Below, in pieces: positions 7,209-12,469 of a DNA stretch of 12,469 nt (positions are counted from its first letter, which is position 1; every line of letters begins with the position of its first letter). The stretch comes from an uncultured Megasphaera sp. GTDB lineage: Bacteria; Bacillota; Negativicutes; Veillonellales; Megasphaeraceae. Under the pieces are notes generated by a model. That model was not told the DNA's origin. It saw nothing but the letters and a program-made list of their open reading frames with translations, and did not search any database. The DNA lies in assembly GCF_958350005.1 (NCBI RefSeq), contig NZ_CATWFF010000049.1, forward strand, positions 1 through 12,469, in the 5' to 3' direction. Both the position numbers and the translations under genes were made by a program.

Positions 7209-7478
7209 TTACAGTTTCATATGCTCCCGTTCATAGTTTTTACTTTCATCCATAATACACTGATAAATGTTCCGCAAGTACGGAGCCAGTTCTTCATGTT
7301 CCGCCAGGGCGGCAATTTTATCCAGCACCTGCCGTTCCCGGCGGGGATCAAAAATTTCCATGTGGTGACGTTTCTTGTATGCTGCCACTTTGGCGACTAC
7401 TTTCATTCGCCGTTCCAGTATATTCGTAAGCTCTCTGTCCAACGCATCAATTTCCTGACGGTACACTGATAACTCCAT
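7209..7478 (-). CDS. Chorismate mutase, AroQ class, monofunctional
   Basis: The enzyme rearranges chorismate to prephenate, the branch point to phenylalanine and tyrosine. The 89-residue all-helical protein matches the AroQ domain: Arg7 in YRQEIDALD, Arg23-Arg24, Lys35 in AAYKK, and DPRRERQVL (44-52) with Arg47-Glu48. The position equal to Gln88 of E. coli chorismate mutase, four residues after the conserved serine (Ser79), is Glu83; yeast chorismate mutase also has Glu there. The length fits a free-standing mutase, with no prephenate dehydratase or DAHP synthase partner domain. AAAGGAG at 7484-7490 is a strong ribosome site for the ATG at 7478. It is the first gene of an operon with recD2 and comF, an odd partnership metabolically. 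Confidence 0.92.
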   Translation of the reverse strand: MELSVYRQEIDALDRELTNILERRMKVVAKVAAYKKRHHMEIFDPRRERQVLDKIAALAEHEELAPYLRNIYQCIMDESKNYEREHMKL

Positions 7479-7527
7479 AGCGGCTCCTTTCTGTCTCTCA
7501 TCGCAGTTTCAAAGTATAGTACTATTT

Positions 7528-7556
7528 ATTATACGCTACATCTGCCGGTCTTGGAA
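7528..7556 (-). promoter_or_regulatory. Probable promoter of the chorismate mutase-recD2-comF operon
   Basis: On the minus strand a perfect TATAAT box lies at 7528-7533. The -35 position at 17-base spacing (7551-7556) reads TTCCAA, only a partial match, so the promoter may be weak or activator-dependent. The start would be near 7521, giving a leader of about 43 bases. Confidence 0.5.
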
Positions 7557-7563
7557 GGCAGTC

Positions 7564-7592
7564 TATCCCTTTTTTGTATAGCAAAAGGGATA
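7564..7592. repeat. Perfect 10-bp inverted repeat between divergent promoters
   Basis: TATCCCTTTT (7564-7573) and AAAAGGGATA (7583-7592) are exact reverse complements around a 9-base spacer. Neither strand has a T tract beyond the arm, so it is not an intrinsic terminator. It ends eight bases upstream of the lysP -35 box, the usual place for an operator or activator site. Confidence 0.6.
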
Positions 7593-7600
7593 TATTCTAT

Positions 7601-7629
7601 TTGTCACACTCTGTATGATTCGTTATAAT
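7601..7629 (+). promoter_or_regulatory. Promoter of the lysine permease gene
   Basis: TTGTCA (7601-7606) and TATAAT (7624-7629) are 17 bases apart, a near-consensus sigma-A promoter. Transcription would start near 7636, about 34 bases before the ATG at 7670. That leaves no room for a lysine riboswitch, and it makes the GTG at 7640 an unlikely start. Confidence 0.75.
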
Positions 7630-7669
7630 ATAGACTAGTGTGTATAATTGTATAAAAAGGTGTGATAAC

Positions 7670-9139
7670 ATGCAAGAAGAACAACAACAGCCACAGAAAC
7701 AGGGGCTGCGGCGCAGTCTGAAAGCCCGCCATATGAACATGATCGCCATTGGCGGCGCTATTGGCACGGGCCTCTTTGTGGCCGGCGGCGAAACAGTCAG
7801 CACAGCCGGTCCCGGCGGCGCTCTCGTCGCCTATTCGCTCATCGGCATTATGGTATATTTCCTCATGACCAGCCTTGGCGAAATGGCTGCCTATCTGCCC
7901 GTAAGCGGCTCCTTTGAAGCCTATGCCAACCGGTATGTAGACAAATCCCTCGGCTTTGCCCTGGGCTGGAATTACTGGTTCAACTGGGCCATTACAGTTG
8001 CCGCCGAACTCGTAGCCGGTGCCCTCATCATGAAGTACTGGTTTCCCGACGTGCCTGCTGCCGTATGGAGCGGCCTGTTTTTATGCATCCTCTTCGTCCT
8101 CAACTACCTGTCGACCCGCTCGTACGGAGAAAGCGAATTTATCTTTGCCGGCATCAAGGTGCTGACCGTACTGGTATTCCTCTTCTCCGGGGCCTGCCTC
8201 ATTCTGGGCCTGGGGCCGGAACCGTCACCGGGAACGGTCAACTGGACCCTGGGCGAGGCCCCCTTCGTCGGCGGCTTTACGGCCATGCTTGGAATCTTCA
8301 TGGTCGCCGGCTTTTCCTTTCAGGGTACGGAAATGATCGGCATTGCCGCCGGTGAAAGCGAAAATCCGGAAAAGAACATTCCCCGCGCCGTCCATTCGAT
8401 TTTCTGGCGTATCCTGCTGTTTTATCTGGGTTCCTTTATCGTCATAGGCTTTCTCATTCCCTATACGGACCCCAACCTGCTGAACTCCAGCATCGAAAAC
8501 ATTTCCATCAGCCCATTTACGCTCGTATTTGAACGGTTCGGCCTGGCAGCGGCTGCTTCCATCATGAACGCCGTCATCCTGACTGCCGTGTTGTCTGCCG
8601 GAAATTCCGGGCTCTACGTGTCGACGCGCATGCTCTACGCCATGGCCGAAACAGGGCAGGCTCCCAAATGCTTCCTGAAGCTCAACAAACGGGGCGTTCC
8701 TTCGTATGCCCTGTTTGCAACCGTCGTCTTTGGCTTTGCTGCGTTCCTGACTTCCCTCATCGGTGAAGGCCGGGCCTATGACTGGCTCGTCAATATCAGC
8801 GGCATGGCCGGATTTATTACGTGGATCGGCATTGCCATCTGCCACTACCGTTTCCGCCGGGCCTATATCGCCCAGGGCCATGACCTGAAAGACCTGCCCT
8901 ATCGGGCGGCGCTCTACCCTTTCGGGCCCCTTCTCGCCCTGGCCATGTGCCTCATCGTCACAGCCGGTCAGAACTACTCGGCCTTTACGGGCACAGAAAT
9001 CGACTGGTACGGCGCCAGCGTTGCCTATATTGGTATACCCGTGTTTCTGGCCGTATATTTCTATCATAAAGTAACGCGCCATACATCGATTATTCCCCTA
9101 AAAGACGTCGATGTATCACGCCATTCGTCACAGCACTGA
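7670..9139 (+). CDS. lysP: LysP-type lysine:proton symporter (APC superfamily amino acid permease)
   Basis: This inner-membrane transporter should bring in L-lysine with protons. From memory it tracks E. coli LysP almost block by block and with the same length (489 residues). Examples are GLRRSLKARHMNMIAIGGAI (12-31) with the unwound GTGLF of helix 1, YFLMTSLGEMAAYLPVSGSF, FALGWNYWFNW, GFSFQGTEMIGIAAGESENP, NIPRAV, AVLSAGNSGLYVSTRMLYAM and ISHYRFRR-like ICHYRFRRAYIAQGHD. About twelve hydrophobic helices are apparent, with short polar ends and a Gln-rich N-terminus. I start at ATG 7670, which follows an AAGGTG ribosome site (7657-7662), not at the in-frame GTG 7640. In E. coli LysP also acts as co-sensor of CadC; no cad gene is visible here. 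A close paralogue for another basic amino acid is the main alternative. Confidence 0.9.
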   Translation: MQEEQQQPQKQGLRRSLKARHMNMIAIGGAIGTGLFVAGGETVSTAGPGGALVAYSLIGIMVYFLMTSLGEMAAYLPVSGSFEAYANRYVDKSLGFALGWNYWFNWAITVAAELVAGALIMKYWFPDVPAAVWSGLFLCILFVLNYLSTRSYGESEFIFAGIKVLTVLVFLFSGACLILGLGPEPSPGTVNWTLGEAPFVGGFTAMLGIFMVAGFSFQGTEMIGIAAGESENPEKNIPRAVHSIFWRILLFYLGSFIVIGFLIPYTDPNLLNSSIENISISPFTLVFERFGLAAAASIMNAVILTAVLSAGNSGLYVSTRMLYAMAETGQAPKCFLKLNKRGVPSYALFATVVFGFAAFLTSLIGEGRAYDWLVNISGMAGFITWIGIAICHYRFRRAYIAQGHDLKDLPYRAALYPFGPLLALAMCLIVTAGQNYSAFTGTEIDWYGASVAYIGIPVFLAVYFYHKVTRHTSIIPLKDVDVSRHSSQH

Positions 9140-9147
9140 TGAATGAT

Positions 9148-9209
9148 AAAGAGACTGTCCCATCCGCCCTGCTCTCGCTGAGCAGACGGACCAGGGCAGT
9201 CTCTTTTTA
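9148..9209 (+). terminator. Intrinsic terminator of lysP
   Basis: The 5' arm AAAGAGACTG followed by TCCC (9148-9161) pairs with GGG followed by CAGTCTCTTT (9194-9206), enclosing a second stem built from CTGCTC and GAGCAG. A T run follows at 9204-9208. It begins nine bases after the lysP stop and separates lysP from the convergent zinc-binding gene. Confidence 0.9.
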
Positions 9210-9238
9210 TATGCCAGACAGCCCTTCCGGATCTGTAC

Positions 9239-9643
9239 TCACTTTTCTGCGCTGCGGCGGCTGAACCAGCGGATGCGGCACTGACGGCAGCAGAAAATCC
9301 GCCGCCGATCCAAGGGATCCGTAACTGCAACTACTTTGCCGCATTCTTTGCAGGTAAATTCCCGATACACCGTAGCAGCCTTGACCTTTTTCGAATGTTT
9401 CCAGTATAGTTTTTCACAATGCTGGGAACAGAATTTCATGCGCCCATCTGACCGATCCCGGACTTTTACCAGCTTCTTGCATTTCAGGCAGCGAAATTCA
9501 CGAATAACCGGAGCTGTTGAGGATTTTTCCGGCCGTACGTCATTGGCGCCATGCCGGTTTGCATACCGCCGGCATTCATAACTGCAGTACTTTTGTATGG
9601 ACCGCCGTGGTGTAAACTCTTTTCCGCAAATAGGACAAATCAT
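9239..9643 (-). CDS. Small protein with three tandem CxxC...CxxxC zinc-binding units
   Basis: I do not recognise a named function. The 134-residue, strongly basic protein holds three copies of one module: Cys3-Cys6-Cys20-Cys24, Cys52-Cys55-Cys72-Cys76 and Cys98-Cys101-Cys118-Cys122. Spacing is CX2C-X13-CX3C in the first and CX2C-X16-CX3C in the other two. Units two and three both begin with REF and end in an aromatic plus basic residues (LYWKHSKK, RWFSRR), showing internal duplication. Each four-cysteine unit should hold one zinc ion, in a treble-clef or zinc-ribbon style. Nucleic-acid binding is a reasonable inference from the Arg/Lys content but is not shown. The ATG at 9643 follows AAAGGAA, and the gene may be coupled to a small upstream frame. 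Confidence 0.85.
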   Translation of the reverse strand: MICPICGKEFTPRRSIQKYCSYECRRYANRHGANDVRPEKSSTAPVIREFRCLKCKKLVKVRDRSDGRMKFCSQHCEKLYWKHSKKVKAATVYREFTCKECGKVVAVTDPLDRRRIFCCRQCRIRWFSRRSAEK

Positions 9644-9762
9644 AGTCGTTCCTTTCTGTCAGGGCCGTACCGCTTCACGTCAGCAAATTCGCGTTCTGCC
9701 GCGCACCCCCCATATGACAGGATGTGCTCCAGAACCTGGCTGAACCGGAAATATGCGCCCAC
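9640..9762 (-). CDS. Possible 40-codon small protein overlapping the zinc-binding gene
   Basis: From a GTG at 9762 one minus-strand frame stays open for 40 codons and stops in TGA overlapping the next ATG by four bases (ATGA), the usual mark of coupled genes. The product includes FRFSQVLEHILSYGGC followed by AAEREFADVKRYGP and a basic end. The YGGxxAERxF core looks like real protein, and the codons favour G or C at position 3. Against it, the GGAGG motif directly abuts the GTG instead of lying 5-9 bases upstream, no ATG or TTG is available, and the other two frames are also open here. I cannot assign a function. Confidence 0.4.
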   Translation of the reverse strand: MGAYFRFSQVLEHILSYGGCAAEREFADVKRYGPDRKERL

Positions 9763-9781
9763 CTCCGTAGTAGATACGTAA

Positions 9782-9811
9782 ATTGTAATACATTCATTCA
9801 GTAAAAATCAA
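9782..9811 (-). promoter_or_regulatory. Promoter of the zinc-binding protein gene
   Basis: On the minus strand TTGATT (9806-9811) and TACAAT (9782-9787) are 18 bases apart. Transcription would begin near 9775, giving a leader of about 130 bases before the ATG at 9643. That is long enough to contain the proposed small frame or an RNA structure. Confidence 0.6.
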
Positions 9812-9856
9812 TGGGTACGCCGAAAAAAACAAAATTACTGTCTTTTTTACAACGCA

Positions 9857-9896
9857 TATAAAAACAGCTTCCTGGAACCTATCTCCAGAAAGCTGT
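9857..9896 (-). terminator. Intrinsic terminator of the DUF362 gene
   Basis: Read on the minus strand, ACAGCTTTCTGGA (9896-9884) pairs over 13 bp, with one T-G wobble, with TCCAGGAAGCTGT (9876-9864) around a 7-base loop, followed by TTTTATATG. It lies just beyond the DUF362 stop. Confidence 0.88.
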
Positions 9897-9904
9897 CATA
9901 CTCT

Positions 9905-11029
9905 TTATTTTACAGTAATCAATTCATACTCTCTCGTGCCCAGACCGATTTTTTCGCCGTGAATGAGCGTGCTTTCCCAGTTGACATTGGGATTGCTGTC
10001 CAGGAAATTGTCGTGATGATGGTGCCAGTCCGGCTTGGCCAGATGATCGGACAGCTGGCTGTTCGGCAGAGGCGTTGCTTTCAGACAGGCATCGACACAG
10101 GCCTGATCCAGCGCAACCGGGTCAAAGGAAGCAAACATGCCGATATTGGGCAGAATAGGCGCGTCATTTTCGCCGTGACAGTCACAGTTCGGCGAAATAT
10201 CCATGACCAGATTGATATGGAAGCACGGACGGCCCTGACAGACTGCCTGCGCATATTCAGCCATTTTGCAGTCCAGTTTGTCATTGGCATCCCACTGTAC
10301 CGTATGAATGGCATCAAAGGCACAGGCGCCGATGCAGCGGCCGCAGCCCTTGCACAGATCTTCATGAATATGGGCAATGTTATTTTCATAGGTAATGGCA
10401 TCAGACCCGCATTCGGACGCGCAGCGGCGACAGCCGCGGCACTTGCTTTCGTCGACGACGGGCTTGCCGGACGAGTGCTGTTCCATTTTGCCGGCCCGGC
10501 TGCCGCAGCCCATGCCGATATTTTTGACAGCGCCGCCAAAGCCGGTCATTTCATGGCCTTTGAAGTGAGCCAGACTGATGAATACGTCGGCATCCATAAT
10601 GGCCCGGCCGATTTTGGCATTCTGAACGTATTCGCCGTTTTTAACGGGCACTTCCACTTCATCCGTACCGCGCAGGCCGTCGCCAATAATGACCTGACAG
10701 CCTGTCGTAATCGTATTATACCCATTCAGCTGAGCACAGTCCATGTGTTCCAGTGCATTTTTGCGGCTTCCTGGATACAAGGTATTGCAGTCTGTCAAAA
10801 AGGGCTTGCCGCCCAGTTCCTTTACCAGATCGGCAACGGCTTTGACATACTGCGGACGCAGCGATGCCAGACAGCCCAGTTCGCCGAAATGCATTTTTAT
10901 AGCTACAAACTTTCCGTCAAAATCAATCTTTTCAATGCCAGCCCGTTTACAGAGCTTTTTTAATTTCATCAAATTATTCGTACCAACGCGGCAGCGAAAA
11001 TCCGTAAAATATACCTTTGCTTTTTCCAT
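9905..11029 (-). CDS. DUF362 protein with two [4Fe-4S] ferredoxin motifs
   Basis: The 374-residue protein joins a DUF362 domain to a bacterial-type ferredoxin insert. The DUF362 halves show VAIKMHFGE (42-50), FLTDCNTLYPGSRKNA (77-92), GHEMTGFGGAVKNIGMGCGS (158-177) and DISPNCDCHGENDAPI (277-292) followed by FASFDPVALDQACVDA. Between them are two CX2CX2CX3C sets, Cys197-200-203-207 and Cys226-229-232-236, each expected to bind one [4Fe-4S] cluster. It should be a cytoplasmic redox protein of anaerobes; the substrate is unknown, and annotations as a plain ferredoxin miss most of it. A natural WHHHHD run lies at 335-340. I start at the ATG at 11029, seven bases after AGGAGG (11037-11042), rather than at upstream in-frame codons. 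It has its own promoter and terminator. Confidence 0.9.
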   Translation of the reverse strand: MEKAKVYFTDFRCRVGTNNLMKLKKLCKRAGIEKIDFDGKFVAIKMHFGELGCLASLRPQYVKAVADLVKELGGKPFLTDCNTLYPGSRKNALEHMDCAQLNGYNTITTGCQVIIGDGLRGTDEVEVPVKNGEYVQNAKIGRAIMDADVFISLAHFKGHEMTGFGGAVKNIGMGCGSRAGKMEQHSSGKPVVDESKCRGCRRCASECGSDAITYENNIAHIHEDLCKGCGRCIGACAFDAIHTVQWDANDKLDCKMAEYAQAVCQGRPCFHINLVMDISPNCDCHGENDAPILPNIGMFASFDPVALDQACVDACLKATPLPNSQLSDHLAKPDWHHHHDNFLDSNPNVNWESTLIHGEKIGLGTREYELITVK

Positions 11030-11069
11030 CTTCATACCTCCTGACAAAAACATTCTCAAATCCGGCCCT

Positions 11070-11100
11070 ATTATAGCACATGGAGCCTACTATAAGTCAA
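11070..11100 (-). promoter_or_regulatory. Promoter of the DUF362 gene
   Basis: On the minus strand TATAAT (11070-11075) is preceded by TGC, an extended -10, with TTGACT at 11095-11100. The 19-base spacing is long, which the extended -10 could offset. The -35 box directly abuts the upstream terminator. Confidence 0.65.
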
Positions 11101-11130
11101 GCAAAAAGCGCCCCGCCTGGGACGCTTTGC
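11101..11130 (-). terminator. Intrinsic terminator of the AICAR formyltransferase gene
   Basis: On the minus strand AAGCGTCCC pairs with GGGGCGCTT around AGGC, with one T-G wobble, followed by TTTTTGCTT. The stem starts within a few bases of the stop codon at 11134-11136. Confidence 0.82.
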
Positions 11131-11133
11131 TCA

Positions 11134-12309
11134 TTAGTGATGGAACAGGCGCAGGCCGGTCATGGCCATGGCAATGCCGTATTTATCACACGTTTCAATG
11201 ACATTGTCATCGCGGATGGAGCCGCCGGCCTGGGCAATATAATCGACGCCGCTGCGGTGAGCCCGTTCAATATTGTCGCCAAAGGGGAAGAAAGCATCGC
11301 TGCCCAGGGATACGCCATGAAGCTGGGCAATCCAGGCTTTCTTTTCTTCCCGCGTCAGGGGCTGTGGCTTTTCTGTAAACAGGGACTGCCAGATGCCGTC
11401 AGCCAATACGTCTTCATAGTCGTCGGAAATATAGACGTCAATGGCATTGTCCCGATTAGGACGGCGTACATCATCGCGGAATGGCAGGGCCAGGACTTTG
11501 GGATTCTGCCGGAGCCACCAGATATCGGCCTTGTTGCCGGCAAGTCTCGTGCAGTGCACACGGGACTGCTGCCCTGCACCGACGCCGATGGTCATGCCGT
11601 CTTTGACATAGCAGACAGAGTTGGACTGCGTATACTTCAGCGTAATCAGGGCAATCAGCAGATCCCGCTGTGCTGCTTCCGGAATTTCTTTGTTTTTCGT
11701 CGGTCTGTTGGCAAACAACTCCGTCGTAATTTTGGCGTTATTCCGTTCCTGTTCAAAGGTTACGCCGTAGACTTCTTTCGATTCGACCAGAGCCGGCGTA
11801 TAGGACGGATCGATCTTCAGCACGCAGTACTTTCCTTTTTTCTTCGTTTTCAGGATATTCAGGGCTTCGTCTGTATAGGCCGGAGCAATAACGCCGTCTG
11901 AAACTTCCCGTTTGAGGAGCATAGCCGTTTCGGCATCGCAGCAGTCCGACAGGGCGACAAAATCGCCGTACGAACTCATGCGGTCCGCACCGCGGGCGCA
12001 GGCATAGGCAGAAGCCAGCGGCGTCAGAGGCAGGTCATCGACGTAGTAAATTTTCTTCAGCGTATCGCTCATATCCGTCGCTACAGCGGCGCCGGCAGGG
12101 CTGACATGCTTGAACGAAGCAGCTGCAGGCAGACCCGTTGCTTCTTTCAATTCCTTTACCAGCTGATAGCTGTTAAAGGCATCGAGAAGATTAATATAGC
12201 CAGGACGGCCGTTCAGCACCTCAAAGGGAAGATCGCTGCCGTCTTTCATATATACCCGTGCAGACGACTGATTGGGATTGCATCCGTACTTTAACTGCAG
12301 TTCTTTCAT
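11134..12309 (-). CDS. purH: AICAR formyltransferase, stand-alone (PurH domain without IMP cyclohydrolase)
   Basis: The enzyme transfers the formyl group of 10-formyl-tetrahydrofolate to AICAR, giving FAICAR, the penultimate step of purine synthesis. The 391-residue protein carries only the transformylase part of PurH. SFKHVSPAGAA (65-75) supplies the Lys67-His68 pair. TQSNSVCYVKDG, GVGAGQQSRVHCTRLAG and SDAFFPFGDNIERA followed by the GIAMAMTGLRLFHH end complete the family pattern. The usual N-terminal MGS-like IMP cyclohydrolase domain (about 200 residues) is absent, and the start is clear: the ATG at 12309 follows AGGAGGTAA. Free-standing transformylases of this length are known in anaerobic Firmicutes, where a separate cyclohydrolase must finish IMP; none is visible in this window. 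Expression is controlled by the ZTP riboswitch just upstream. Confidence 0.93.
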   Translation of the reverse strand: MKELQLKYGCNPNQSSARVYMKDGSDLPFEVLNGRPGYINLLDAFNSYQLVKELKEATGLPAAASFKHVSPAGAAVATDMSDTLKKIYYVDDLPLTPLASAYACARGADRMSSYGDFVALSDCCDAETAMLLKREVSDGVIAPAYTDEALNILKTKKKGKYCVLKIDPSYTPALVESKEVYGVTFEQERNNAKITTELFANRPTKNKEIPEAAQRDLLIALITLKYTQSNSVCYVKDGMTIGVGAGQQSRVHCTRLAGNKADIWWLRQNPKVLALPFRDDVRRPNRDNAIDVYISDDYEDVLADGIWQSLFTEKPQPLTREEKKAWIAQLHGVSLGSDAFFPFGDNIERAHRSGVDYIAQAGGSIRDDNVIETCDKYGIAMAMTGLRLFHH

Positions 12310-12348
12310 GACTATTACCTCCTGAACCAATACATGGCTGACATAGAT

Positions 12349-12392
12349 AAAAAAATACCGACACTTCTGGAGCATACTGCCCAGACGGTCGG
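12349..12392 (-). terminator. Riboswitch-controlled intrinsic terminator upstream of purH
   Basis: On the minus strand CCGAC (12392-12388) pairs with GTCGG (12362-12358), with CTGG and CCAG pairing inside, followed by TATTTTTTT. Its 5' arm consists of conserved bases of the ZTP aptamer's second domain, so ligand-bound aptamer and terminator exclude each other. Confidence 0.85.
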
Positions 12393-12445
12393 CTCATATC
12401 TATCATGCTCCCCGTGGTAGCTCCACTTCCGTCAGTCACATGATA
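12378..12445 (-). promoter_or_regulatory. ZTP (pfl) riboswitch controlling purH
   Basis: The minus-strand leader matches the pfl/ZTP aptamer, which binds ZTP and ZMP (AICAR ribotide), intermediates that build up when 10-formyl-tetrahydrofolate is short. P1 is TATCATG (12445-12439) with CATGATA (12407-12401). P2 is GTGG (12426-12423) with CCAC (12417-12414). The conserved CTACCACGGGGAGC segment follows. After a short linker comes the hallmark CCGACCGTCTGGGCA (12392-12378). Overlap with the downstream terminator predicts an on-switch: ligand binding lets transcription enter the AICAR formyltransferase gene, which needs the missing folate cofactor. Confidence 0.92.
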
Positions 12446-12453
12446 TAGAATAT

Positions 12454-12459
12454 ATTATA
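12454..12459 (-). promoter_or_regulatory. -10 box of the purH promoter (partial; -35 off the window)
   Basis: A perfect minus-strand TATAAT lies about nine bases before P1 of the riboswitch. The -35 box would fall beyond the right edge, so the promoter cannot be confirmed; an upstream gene could also read through. Confidence 0.5.
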
Positions 12460-12469
12460 TAGGCACAGG

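Noticed and set aside
5213..7255. Long plus-strand open frames (354 and 323 codons) opposite recD2
   Set aside because: They are antisense to a complete helicase with every motif intact, have no ribosome sites and show no recognisable protein pattern; they arise from the low stop-codon density opposite the gene.
7640..7669. Upstream GTG start for lysP
   Set aside because: The predicted transcription start near 7636 leaves no leader for it; the ATG at 7670 has the ribosome site and gives exactly the E. coli LysP length.
7479..7669. Lysine (L-box) riboswitch upstream of lysP
   Set aside because: The leader after the promoter is only about 34 bases, and the L-box needs well over 150; no characteristic segments are present.
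8225..9082. 285-codon minus-strand frame opposite lysP
   Set aside because: It is the complement of a membrane-protein gene that matches LysP along its whole length; the predicted product is low-complexity and charged.
9644..9802. Alternative small frames from ATGs near 9792-9796 in the zinc-gene leader
   Set aside because: Their ATGs overlap or precede the predicted -10 region and transcription start, and the products show no protein-like pattern; only the frame ending in ATGA merited listing.
1..12469. CRISPR arrays, insertion sequences, tRNA/rRNA genes or phage structural genes
   Set aside because: No regularly spaced direct repeats, transposase motifs, terminal inverted repeats or RNA-gene patterns were seen on either strand.

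Overview
The window reads as chromosomal DNA of an anaerobic Firmicute, most likely of the class Negativicutes (a Megasphaera- or Selenomonas-like organism). This is inferred from the gene set and protein style: a short clostridial-type NadB, RecD2 without RecBC, a stand-alone AICAR formyltransferase under a ZTP riboswitch, a ferredoxin-fused DUF362 protein, mid-range GC, and strong Shine-Dalgarno sites with sigma-A-type promoters. The genus is a guess. No IS element, prophage structural gene, CRISPR array, tRNA or rRNA was seen. Most of the window is housekeeping.

Layout. (1) 1-2940, minus: the de novo NAD operon nadA-nadB-nadC, from a promoter near 3000; nadC is cut by the left edge. (2) 3258-4391, plus: a two-gene operon encoding an S-adenosylmethionine-decarboxylase-fold protein that appears to have lost its pyruvoyl serine and catalytic cysteine and gained a very basic tail, followed by a short HD-GYP protein. 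(3) 4398-7478, minus: chorismate mutase, recD2 and comF, packed with a 1-base gap and a 7-base overlap. (4) 7670-9139, plus: a LysP-type lysine permease with a strong promoter, an upstream palindrome and a strong terminator. (5) 9239-9762, minus: a protein with three CxxC...CxxxC zinc-binding units, possibly preceded by an overlapping 40-codon frame. (6) 9905-11029, minus: a DUF362 protein carrying two [4Fe-4S] ferredoxin motifs. (7) 11134-12469, minus: AICAR formyltransferase without the IMP cyclohydrolase domain, preceded by a ZTP (pfl) riboswitch whose 3' half is shared with an intrinsic terminator.

How the genes work together. NadA, NadB and NadC form one pathway from aspartate to nicotinate mononucleotide. 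The ZTP riboswitch senses the signal of 10-formyl-tetrahydrofolate shortage and acts on the purine enzyme that uses this cofactor. RecD2 and ComF share an operon and point to processing of incoming or damaged DNA. The least explained parts are the AdoMetDC-like/HD-GYP pair and the triple zinc-binding protein with its possible small partner.
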